From contig NC_085921.1 of NCBI RefSeq assembly GCF_035222485.1, forward strand, positions 4,650,001-4,714,000: a DNA stretch of 64,000 nt. Reading direction: 5' to 3'. The DNA comes from Podospora pseudoanserina (lineage: Eukaryota > Ascomycota > Sordariomycetes > Sordariales > Podosporaceae). Position numbers and translations under genes: made by a program. This document shows positions 43,431-53,389 of this stretch, piece after piece. The first letter of the stretch is position 1. Each line of letters begins with the position of its first letter. The notes under the pieces were generated by a model, which was not told the origin of the DNA, did not search any database, and saw only the letters and a program-made list of their open reading frames with translations.

Positions 43431-44360
43431 AGTTGTTGCTTGCTGACTAGGTACGTAGATTGGCCTGCCTTGTGAGGATAAGTATAAGAGATGGCGCATC
43501 ACAAAGGAGCCAGGAGAATACTGGGTCAATTTCTATACGACCTTTATGGAGCTCTATTGGCAGGAAGTGAAGGGAATGCTGTCATACATTATCAACGATA
43601 CCAACGGGGGCGTGGGATGGGAAACCACTGGCATACTCACGAAGAGTGTGCTGGGGAGCTGAATGAATGGTTTTAAGCAATCCGCCAGGAGCTGTCCAGG
43701 GGTGTCATCGACATAAAAGAAGCAGTGGATACCAATCAAAAAAATTGACGTGCCAAAGGAGGAAGATGTCAAAAAGTTGGAGAAGGAAGGATGATGCCGA
43801 AGATTCAGAGGAGGAGCGTATGGATGATCCAGAAGAGGGGGATATGGAAGATTCAGAGGAGGATTCAGAGGAGGATTCAGAGGAGGAGGATATCAAAGAT
43901 TTGGAAGAAGGTGATGTCGACAACACAGAGGACGAGCTATGGAAACGCGTTATTCCAAAGTACCCAGACGCCTTTACTAAGGACACCCTAGGCTTGGCGG
44001 AGGCGGCAACTGTGCACGAAGAAAGTGCCCAAAATCTGGCGAGGAACAACATTTGATCGTCCAATGTGAGAAGCCCGAGGAAACAGTGGGAAATATCTCT
44101 CGCTGGGCAGTTCGAGGAAGCCCCCCTTCAGGCAACCTATGAAAAGGCTAGAACGACCACAGTGTCCGAAACTCCCGAGTCTTCATCATCCCCTAGATGC
44201 TCTGGGCATCTCGACAATTCTCAACCTCGCAGCAAATTCAGAGCCACCGAAGCTTTCTCAATTCCCCAAGGCGCTCAAATCTTTTGAACATCGTAGAACG
44301 ACCTTTTCAGCTCCTAAAGGGGCAAATCACTCAATAGGTGACTGTAAGACTTCTTAGTTT
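43431..44360 (+). pseudogene. Decayed gene of unknown family
   Basis: Protein-like sequence is spread over different plus-strand frames and is broken a few times. One stretch reads EYWVNFYTTFMELYWQEVKG and GWETTGILTKSVLG (43505-43660); another reads ELSRGVIDIKEAVDTNQ (about 43690-43740); then IDVPKEEDVKKLEKE; then a 90-codon open frame (to 44056) that is very acidic, with EDSEEDSEEDSEEED, and ends WKRVIPKYPDAFTKDTLGLA. Further on, PKLPSLHHPLDALGISTIL and a leucine-rich continuation lie at 44150-44300. A cag/tag-type acceptor sits before the first part at about 43457. Amphipathic composition and even spacing argue for former coding DNA. The family is not recognised, so neither function nor origin (host or mobile) can be stated. 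Confidence 0.45.
43791..43925 (+). repeat. GAxGAxGATTCAGA acidic repeat
   Basis: The 12-15 bp unit gattcagaggag recurs about five times at 43800-43890 within the decayed gene and encodes EDSEE repeats. Confidence 0.75.
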
Positions 44361-44831
44361 TCGAAAACTAGCCAATATTGGAAGACTTTGACTTCTCACC
44401 CCCTCCTTTTTTCTCCGTCGTTACATTTTCTTTCTTTCTATGGGTTGTTTTATTGCTGAATAGAAGGTGACGGCGTTTTGGTGCTGCCGTTTGAACAGTT
44501 GCGGTTGATTTTTATTTGCTGCGATGTAGACACTAGATAATCAATTGGAAACACAGCTACTATTTCGATACGACCTTGCTTTTATCACAATTCTGAATTC
44601 TGAAAGCCGATTCTCACATATATATACCCCTTGCAGCAAAACACAAACGCCATGGACCCTCTCCCTTTTTGACCCAAGTATGTCCCACCCATCATGACCC
44701 TATTAACCCCCCTACACAAAACCATATCCAGTACAAATATCCCAAACATATCCGTATCTTAACCCTATCCCTATCAAACGCCTGATAACCCCTTCAAAAA
44801 TGTAAAAAAACACTGCAGTCTGCAAAAAGAA
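44361..44831. other. 3' flank of mrc1
   Basis: 471 bp, fairly AT-rich; no gene seen. Confidence 0.45.
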
Positions 44832-47800
44832 TTACTCAAACCTCCCGCCCCCAAACATCCCTCCCAAAGCCTTCTTCCTCTCCCCCACCATGGCCCCCTT
44901 GAACTTCTTGTCCTCCCTCCTCTTCTCCTTCTCCGCCAGTGCCGACAACCTCTCGTTGCCTCTGGCGAGGTAGCTAACACCCGACTTCTTGGAGGCAGTC
45001 TGCTTGATCTTGATACCGCCGTCTTCAGCCCTGACTTGTTGCAGGTTGGATGTGGTGACACCGGTAGAAGACATGCCCGCTGACGAGGCAGATAGAGTAG
45101 ACGAATTGGTAGTGGCACGGCGGAGAAGGGGTGGGATCTTGAACGAGGACGACCGATCAGATGAACCGGCGAACGCGAGCCGGGTGGAGGAAGAGGTATT
45201 GGATGATGTGCGCTTGAGGGAAATGCGGTCCACGATTTCAGGCTTGCTGTTCTCTTTGTTGGAGGAGGCCGATGAGGGATGGGGGCCTTCACCCTCCGAG
45301 TCAGAGTCGAGAATCGTGGCGGGGATGACGGAAGAAGATTTGTAACCAGGCCCGTCCTCGAGAAGGTTGGAGAGAGAATCCCTAATCTCACCGATGTTGG
45401 AGGGCTTCTTCTTGTTGGTGAGGCCTGGCTTTGTGCGTCTTGGGTTGGTAGATTGCTGCTGCTGCTGCTGCTCTTGGGGTTGACTGTCGGGGATGGTGAC
45501 TGCTTCATTAGAGGAGTCGCCAGTTGCAGAGTTCTGAGAGTCAAGACCTGGAGCAGGAGGAGGTGGCGCCCAGATGAAGTCCATTTCGTCGTCTGAACCA
45601 CGGTCCTCGATGGTTTTGAGGAAGGCTTGGTTACGTGGGTTCTCGGCGACCTTGCTGATACGTTCATCGGCAAAGAGTGCACGCTGCATCTTGGCGAATT
45701 GGCGGCGCTTCATACGACGGAGGGCCTCCCCGCCGTCATCTTCATCATCGAGCTCATCCCAGTTGCCAGCGCGCTTGCGGCGCAGGAGACCAGTAGTGAT
45801 GTCGTGGAAAAGCTTATTGACTTGCTTCTCGTCCGCAGCACGTTCACGGTCACTGAATACAAGTTAGTACCAAATTGGCCCAAAGCCATGAGAAGAAACA
45901 TACGCATAGAAAGCAGCCAACTTGCGCTCATCCTCCGCCTTGTCAGCCGTCTCATCATCAATCATCTCTTGCACAGACTTTGCGTCCTCGTCGTCAGTGT
46001 CTTCGCCATCCGCACCACCCAAACCAGCATACTCATCCTCGGACTCCTCGGCTTGCTCCTCCACCATCTCACGGGCCTTGCTCTTCTTCTTGTCAAATGC
46101 TTCCTTCCTCTTGCGCTCCTTTTCTTTACGGGCAGCCTCCTTCATGGCAAAAAATGCATTGGTGGCAGAAGAAGCAGCGTCGGTCTCGATGTCGTCCTTC
46201 ATAATCTCATCTTGATCCTCGTTTTCAGAAGCAGCAACTTCAGCTCTCCGGCGAAGCTTACCAGTGCGCCGTACCAAGGGAGAGTCGGCTTGACTGTTTT
46301 GGTTCGCGGGAAGGGTCTCCACCGTAGAGGCAGGCTCCTCAATAAAGCTCCGCTGAAGAGGAGTAAAATTCTTGAAGCCAGAGTCTTGAGTTGGTTCGAT
46401 CAGCTCTGATACCTGGGTAGCTTCAAACGTCTCATCCCGCAAGAACGAGTCAAAGCCGTGGACCTGAGACTGCGAGAACTGGATTTGGATGCCCCGTGTC
46501 TCTGCGTCTTGCTCACCAGGGGCTGGCTGGCTGTTCAAGACGACACCGTCCGCTGGTTCCTGAACAAATTGTGAGAACTGCGAATCGGGGAAGGCGCCCA
46601 TATCAAACGTAGGCCTGGGTTGGGAGGGAGAATCAGGAGGAGCCGAGCCCATCTGACTGTCGTCCATGGTGCCCTGGAAGATCTGGGTCAAACCCAGACC
46701 GGCAGGGCCAGCAACGGGAAGACCAGGAATGAACGTCTTGGTGGCTGAGCGCAAAACTGAGGTCGGGACGCTGGGGGAGGTATGTTGGCGGACAGAGGGT
46801 GACTTGGCCAGAATCTTCTTAGGATTAGGCGTAGCCTTGACAACACCCTCATCGGCCTCGTTCTCGTCATCAGACAGAACAGCAGTCTGTTTCCACGCCC
46901 TGCGAGGGGCCTGCTTGAAGCTGGCTGTAAAAAGACCATCCTCGTCATCTGAGTTGGGCGCGTCAACCTCCTCCGTCTCTTCATCGGTAGATTCCTCAGC
47001 AGCATCGTCGATTAAAACACCACCATCCTCCATCTCCTCCTCCTCGTCCTCATTTTCCTCCTCACTACCAGAAAGCTCAATCTCCGCCTCCTCCTCACCC
47101 TCACCAATCCAGCTCTCTCCATCATAATCACTGTCATCCCAATCAAGTGGATCCTCCCCATTCTTCAACCGCTTCTTTCTCCTCTCCTCCTTGGCATCCG
47201 CCCTTTCCTTGGCCATGATCTCCTCAGCCTCTCTCCTCGCCTTCGCGACAATGTCCTCAACTTCTTGCTCTTCCTTTTCTCTCTCCTCAGCAGTCATGAC
47301 AACGATACCCTTGGCCCGGAGAGACTCAAGGTGCCTTTCCCGCTCAAGCTTGGCCTGCGCTTTGGCCCGCTGCATCAGAGTCATCTGTAGCTCGCCCACC
47401 GTCATGGCAGGTTTCTGATGCTGCTGAAACTTTTGCTTGGTTGGTACCGGTCCCGCCTTCTTGTCCGGGTCATCCAGTTGAGCCAGACGGCGGAGGTTGA
47501 GAAGAGCTTTGGGCTCCTTGTTTTGGTTGGGTTTGACGCGAGAGAGAATCTGATCAATCTTGGAGGGCATTTGGACTTGGAGGTCGTCGTCCTCATCGTC
47601 GAGAGAAGCAGTTACTGTGTTGGCTCGGACAGAGAACTGCGGAAACTTGACACGGAGATTACGCTTTACGCGGGGCATCTGGTGCTGCTCTTTGGCCTTG
47701 TCTTCGGCCTTGTCTTCGTCCTCAAACTCGGCGGCAGTGGCTTTGCCTTTGCCCTTGTCGAGTTTCTTGGGGGCAGCAGCTGCTGAAGCGGCCATCTCTC

Positions 47801-48857
47801 CGACCGTGGGGAGCTCAACGTCACTGTTGTCCTGGAGTGTCGTCTGTGGTGCTGGAGTCGCCTTCTCCTTCTCGCCCTCGGGAGGTGAGCTAGGAGGTGT
47901 GTCGTCCTCCTTGCGTTCAGCATCACTCTGCTGAACTGAAGCTGGGGTACCCGCCCGGCTAGAGCTGACTGGCGCAGCCTTCTCCTTCGGTAGTTCTGTT
48001 GAAGCAGCAGCGCCGGCAAGCTTGAAGTTGAACCTCTCGAACAGGGTGGATTTGGTAATCTTCTTCTTAATCTTGGCCTCGTGCGCAAGTTGTAAGGCTC
48101 TGGTCATCCGCTGCGTTTCTCTGTTCATCTCCTCCAATGCCTTCTTGCTAGCCTTGCGAGCGGAGGGCCGTGATTTGGCACCCTCTTGTGTGAGCTTGTG
48201 GCCACCCTCGTCGTCCGTAAAGTCCTCGGGATCCTCATCATCCATAATCATGGCATTCCTTTCGGCCTTCTTGCGAGCCTCCTCTGCTTCCCGAGCAAGT
48301 CTTTCCGCCCTCTTCTTGGCGACCAGTGCCTCGAATTTCGCATTCTTGGCCAGACGAGAGGGGCTAGGGAGGTCCTCATCATAACTGCCAGCTTCTCCGG
48401 AGGGTTTCGAAGGCGAGACAAAAAGTTCTTGTGGCGCTGGACTGTGGTTCTGTTCTGGTGACGGGGATCGTGGCGCTGTTGCTGTTGGCTCTTGTTCTGG
48501 TGTTGCGCTCCGTTGGCGACGTGCCTTCAACTTTCTAGGCCGCGGGGCGATGATCTCGTATTCATCTTCGTCGTCATCCTCGGCTTTTTTTGTCGCAGCA
48601 GTCTTCTTGGGTGAAGAGGGTTTTGGGCTGTCCTTCTCAGATTCTGAATCGGCTGTGGGTTCTGTGTTTCCGCCCAGCATTCTCGCGGCCAGTTTGCCCC
48701 TTGGTCGTAAAATTTCCGCGTCGTCTTCTCCTTCACTGGTACTGCTGTCGCCTCCATAGTTGAGGAATCTGTTATGGGTGCGAATACGCGTGGTGGTAGG
48801 GCTGGCGAGGGGTGTCGCGCTGCCACTTCGCCTTGAGAGGGCGGGAGAGGAAGGCAT
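44832..48857 (-). CDS. mrc1: Mediator of replication checkpoint Mrc1 (Claspin homologue)
   Basis: Fork-associated adaptor that travels with the replisome, keeps helicase and polymerase coupled and, after phosphorylation by the ATR-type kinase, recruits the checkpoint kinase Rad53/Cds1. Exons 48857-45904 and 45852-44832 with a 51-bp phase-2 intron (gtatgt...ttcag) give 1324 aa. The start MPSSPALSRRSGS is the first in-frame ATG. Seen: a Ser/Thr/Asp/Glu-rich head with FLNYGGDSSTSEGEDD, a KKITKSTLFERFNFKL block typical of the family's N-terminal half, long acidic/basic coiled stretches, several SQ/TQ sites (LTQIFQGTMDDSQ, EATQVSELIEPTQDSG), and the conserved MRC1-like region with EYAGLGGADGEDTDDEDA, EMIDDETADKAEDERKLAAF and, across the splice, RERAADEKQVNKLFHDITTG. 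The C-terminal part has MKRRQFAKMQRALFADERIS and a Lys-rich end. Confidence 0.93.
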
Positions 48858-49544
48858 GGCGAAGTATATTGCCAAATAAAGGACGAATTCGACCTAAGAA
48901 TTATAAGTAAAATGCTGAACTTCGAAGCATAACCCGATAACTGCCCGACAAAAAGTTCAAAATGGGTCAATGGGTGGAGAGGTGGTGTGGTGTTGTCGAG
49001 GAAGAGCACAGGGTAGGGCGGCATAATACCTACCTATGTTTAAGTGCCCCACCACGGCGCGTCGCGATTGCTGGGAAGCGCGTCAGAACGCGACCACTGT
49101 GAGCTGCAAATGGGGGTTCCGTTTCCACTTTTTGATCCATCAGGGGCTTAAAAACCACGTTAAATTTTGTAGAATTTTATAATTTAACTCTTTTACCACT
49201 AGAAAAGATATCCAATGGTTTGGGGTGCGGCCACAGGGCTAAGGTCTTCCTGATCAGAGGGACAAGACATCGACTTTTGTTTTCTTCGTATTTTGAGCCT
49301 TGCACGCGTGTAGGCAATTCTGGCTCTCTGATCAGGCCACTCCGGTGCTTATTATGTGGCCTGCGAGCCCATAGTGTCTTTTCTTTGTCTTGCGTGAAGT
49401 GCGGCCTGCGAGCGAGCCACTGTCACGCAGGTATATTCATTCAGGGACCTGTTGAGGGTATATTTGTAATATCTTGGTTGTATTTGTGTGTTTTCTCACC
49501 ATTTCAATATAGCCGAAGCGGCGCTGCTCTTCCCGAGCTCCACA
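48858..49544. other. mrc1 upstream region and repeat edge
   Basis: 687 bp. The first 200 bp should be the mrc1 promoter. At 49140-49210 there is an AT-rich stretch. Two copies of a word like gcggcctgcgagc occur at 49356-49369 and 49401-49414, which may belong to old repeat debris. No gene. Confidence 0.4.
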
Positions 49545-49969
49545 TGTGACGAACCCCTATCCAGAACCTCTGAAAGGGATACCAGTTGAAGGCACTACTG
49601 AACAATCATGGTTCGGTACAGCTAAACAGTGTACTACAATAGCTTGTCTCAATCACAACAGTCTAGATACTAACGATTGTGACTTGAATTGCATACTGCG
49701 GAACTGTCTATCTACACCAGCCAGTTCCTCCGTATATATAGACTTCCATCCTCCAGGTACCTCCGTACATGACTCACCGCGGCTCACTGGTGAGCGGTGG
49801 TGATCTGGCTCACCTTTGCCAAGAAGTGAGCGCCTCATCACCCTGCAGCTCCGCTGTTACATTTCCCTTGATTGGCTACTACAGCTTGCTGCAGTTCTCA
49901 CTCAGTCTTGCTATATAGTTGGTCTGTGACACTTTGTTTTCCTATAAGCCTCGCTTTAATACCGTGACA
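49545..49969 (+). mobile_element. LTR-like fossil, left copy
   Basis: 425 bp that begins TGTGACGAACCCC and ends CCGTGACA, i.e. 5'-TG...CA-3' with short inverted termini, as in an LTR. No gag or pol sequence adjoins it, and no target-site duplication could be matched, so it looks like a solo or truncated LTR. The first about 215 bp match, in inverted orientation, the copy at 50276-50639. Family (gypsy or copia) not determinable. Divergence between the copies suggests an old insertion. An alternative reading is a long terminal inverted repeat of a DNA element. Confidence 0.6.
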
Positions 49970-50275
49970 TTTATAAAGTTTTACTAGATAAACTCGAAAT
50001 TTTAAAATAATTAGTTTAAAAATTTTTTATTTTCATATTAAACTAAAGACCGATAGAAAAGAGAATATAAAAACATCAGTTAAAAATTTATCAAGATATT
50101 TGTTGAATTATATAATATCTTTATTTATAGAAAAAAAATTTCTATATCTTTTTTACTATTATATTTAATAGTAATTTAACTATATTAATCTACTATAATT
50201 ATATAAATACATAGATTTTTTATATTAATCAAAATTTAATATTTTTTAATAATCAAATACTTTCCTGGAGCCAAT
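49970..50275. other. AT-rich core between the inverted repeats
   Basis: About 300 bp of nearly pure A/T (by eye well above 80%), out of line with the GC-rich surroundings. This is the usual look of a repeat mutated C-to-T by repeat-induced point mutation and then decayed. No open frame or family signal remains. Confidence 0.7.
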
Positions 50276-50639
50276 TGTCACAATCGTGGATGAAGAGCTA
50301 ACGTACGGGGCGCGGGACGCTCCTAGCCAATCATTACTGACTAATCGAAGTGGAGCGACAGGATCACGATGAGCGTAATGAACTACAGTAAGGAAAGGTA
50401 ATCTAGATCACCTTTGGAGGGAACGTGATCCAGGTGATCCACGGGTCTGTATATACGGAGGAACTAGATAGCTGGTAGATAGTTCCGCAGTATGCAATAC
50501 AAGTCACATTCGTTGGTATCAGACTATTGTGATTGAGACAAGCCATTGTTGTGCACTGTTTAGCTGCACCGAACCATTTGTCTAGAAGCACCTTCAACTG
50601 AGTACCCCTCTCAGAGGTTCTGGATCGGGGTTCGTCACA
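50276..50639 (-). mobile_element. LTR-like fossil, right copy
   Basis: 364 bp on the minus strand, again starting TGTGACGAACCCC (at 50639) and ending GATTGTGACA (at 50276). Its first about 215 bp match the left copy at roughly four-fifths identity by eye; the rest has drifted or differs in length. It is inverted relative to the left copy, so the two are not the paired LTRs of one insertion. Probably a separate solo LTR of the same family, or the other arm of an inverted-repeat element. Confidence 0.6.
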
Positions 50640-50737
50640 TGAAGTCCATATCCTCTCGGGCTGTTTCTTAATTGGGTATCGGTCATAAAATACAGGCAGC
50701 CCTGCAAGGTGAGGACCACAGCCAGTAATAGAATATC

Positions 50738-50775
<38 letters not shown>

Positions 50776-51205
50776 TACACTCTTTTAGTTTCCCATGAAT
50801 GCTTGCCTTCCTCTCAACACACAACTACGCTTTTCAACCTTGTTCAAACATCCCACCATCCATCAAGCTTCAAGCCCCCATGTTCTACAATATCAAACAG
50901 GATATACAAGAAAATGCAGTGAAGGAAAAAAAGGCTTTAAATGCAACCCCCTGACTCCAGGTATAAGCGCAAAGCAAAGATAACCGCTCGCATCTTACCC
51001 CATGTACGCCAATTCGCCAAATGACATCGCCTATGTCGCTCTCGCCAGAAAGCAAACGCCAGCCAAGAGTGCCATCGCCAACATAGATATAATACCCACC
51101 ATCCTACCCCAAATAAACCAAAAATAAATGACCACAGGGGAATCTGAAAGCACAGGAAACAAATGAGAAAATACAAGAGCAATGACAAGCAAGTCTTGCA
51201 AAGTC
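50640..51205. other. 3' flank of hfi1 with CT/CA microsatellite
   Basis: 566 bp. A compound (CT)n(CA)n run occupies about 50738-50774. The remainder is AC-rich 3' flank of the Hfi1 gene. Confidence 0.5.
50738..50774. repeat. Compound (CT)n(CA)n microsatellite
   Basis: Nine or so CT followed by about ten CA dinucleotides next to the right LTR-like fossil. Confidence 0.9.
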
Positions 51206-52834
51206 TTACCCCACAGCCAACGTTGAATCCAATACCGAATTCAAGAAATCGCCATCTGCCGGGTCGGCTCCCTCCCACCAAAGATCGTTGTCGATATCCA
51301 TGGCATCTGGCCCGTGACCGTGCCCTCCTATTCCATTTGTAAGTGGTGGTGGGTCTGTGGTTGCCGTGGCCAGGGCTTTGCTGCCACCAGCTGCTGTTGG
51401 TAATGGTATTAACGACGGCATTCCGTTCACCATTGTCGTCGTGCCGCCCATCTCGACATCCTCATCGTCGGTTTCGCCTAATATCCTTCCACCTTCCTTC
51501 TTAATATACGTGTAAGATTCCCAATCTTCCAACTCTCCTTCTCGGTAGTCGTTGACAATCGTTTTCACTATTGTCGGGAAGTTTGCCATTCCACAGTCGC
51601 CCACATTTAACGCCAACCTCAAATCTGTCATTCCAAGAGGTCCTCTTTCGCTCGCAGCTTTGGCTTCGATCGGCAACAGCCCGCTCTTGTCCCTGGTCAG
51701 CTCTCCCCTTTGGAAGGCTTCTTCTTCCTTTGCCAGTTGCTTCTTGTATTTGTGCGTCTGAACCCATGCACCCCCTGGCCCAAAGCCAGCATTTCCAGAG
51801 TCGCCGGGTCCGTTGCTGCGAGTACGACTAAATACCTGCGTAAGAACTTCTTTTATAAACGTGTCGGTGGCGATAGACATGAACTGGGCGGCTTCTGGCG
51901 CGTGGCCGGAGATGAGACCAGATTCATAGCAAAAGGGCAACATGCGGGCTTCGATACTAGATACGTCAGGGAATTCGCCTGACTCGACGGCAAGAGGTTG
52001 GGCAAAGCGTTTTCGGATCTCGAGGTCAAAGTCTACACGCTGTTGGTGAAGAGTCAAATAAGGGGTAAGGAAGGGGTACATACTCATGCGACTGAGACCC
52101 CCTGCTGCGCTTGCTGGTACCTCGGTGGTCTTGGCAGGTTTGATGCGGCTCTGGTCTGTAAATACATCTGCCAAGGAGTTGAATGGGTCGAACTAGATAA
52201 AGGGTCAGTAACTCCAGCGTGGATAGCCGTGGTCGTAGGAAGGCTTACATCGTTTTGTACAATGTCCTTGATCCTCCGCCTGTCTCGTGCCGGCAACTGC
52301 ATGACCTCCCCCTTTAACCTCCTTTCGGCAGCATCACCAGACACGGGCTTGTTGCCTGTCGTGGTGGACGGCTTGTCATTGGCACTGACCCAGGGCGCAA
52401 GGCCCTGGTCCGGCATCTCCCTCGTGACATTTCCATAGATGGCAGCAATGAGCTGGTTATGTAAATGTTCTCTTTGGCCGTCAGGGGAAGCTAATATTGG
52501 GTCTATGCGCTCGCTGAACTCGGCTTGATTGAGGCGGCCTGTATGTAAACATGGTCAGCAAGTTTGGCCCGGAATGTATGATGCAGAGCCGCTGGCGCAT
52601 ACCGATCAGGAAGTTTGTGATTGTTTCTTTGTAAATAACCCATTGTTCGGGGCCAATGGTGGACTTTAACTGCGTGTATATCGGCTCGAGGTCTATGCGG
52701 GCGGGTATAAGCTGGCTCGTTTTGGGAGTCTTGTGCAGCGACGGGGCCGAGACATTGATGGATTTGTTGGCGAGAATGGGGGTAGAGACGCTGATGGAAG
52801 GCCGGCTCAGGGCGGCGGGGTCGATGTCGACCAT
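51206..52834 (-). CDS. hfi1: SAGA complex subunit Hfi1/Ada1
   Basis: Structural, histone-fold-bearing subunit of the SAGA coactivator, pairing with Taf12 to hold the core module together. Exons 52834-52603, 52538-52249 and 52192-51206 with introns of 64 and 56 bp (gtatgc...tacag; gtaagc...tctag) give 502 aa. The start [19 protein letters not shown] is the first in-frame ATG. Conserved parts: [50 protein letters not shown], the second-exon [15 protein letters not shown] and [20 protein letters not shown], then [40 protein letters not shown] and the histone-fold-like [20 protein letters not shown], with [20 protein letters not shown] near 350. The acidic C-terminal [20 protein letters not shown] is typical of the family. 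Divergent from GCP3 with 555 bp between ATGs. Confidence 0.9.
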
Positions 52835-53389
52835 GGTGGTGTGGCCAGCCTTGGAGTTGTAGATGTACAGATATGGCTGGAGCAATCCTGATCCGGAGGC
52901 GCGAAAGAGAGAAAGGAGCAGGGTTCAGTTTCGTCGCGCGCGAAATGCACAGTGGTCGCAACGTGAAGCGGCAGTCATTTGCGCATCAAAATGAAGGCCA
53001 GACTCATGCGATCGCGGATCCGCAGTCAGAGTGATGGACTTGGCATGGTGTCGCCTTGGAATGGATGGTGTTGTCGTCGATCAGCCAAACTTGATGGTGG
53101 TCAGGTCCTCGGTTGCTCAGTGTCTGTAGTTGAATTTTGCGGGGCCTCTCAGTAACAGAGTTGCGGCGGGTGTAGTTGTAGGCCCTGGTCCCGGCCTCAG
53201 GGCAGCTTTGTACCATTCTTGGCAGCCCTTTTACACTGGACGACGACCCCTCGTCACGTCCTGTCTTGTATCCTAGGTCGCGTCCAATCCACCAATATTC
53301 AAGTCAATAATGCAGCACTAAACATTACCACCGCCTACAAAAGAGCTTGATTACGAACGGCACTGGGTTGACATTGACACAATGCAATC
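52835..53389. promoter_or_regulatory. Divergent promoter, hfi1 and GCP3
   Basis: 555 bp between divergent start codons. No recognised element and no credible open frame. Confidence 0.5.

Noticed and set aside
52040-52083. Intron-like gtatgt...caacag stretch of 44 bp in hfi1
   Set aside because: Removal would shift the frame into a stop at once, while the unspliced frame continues into conserved Hfi1 sequence.
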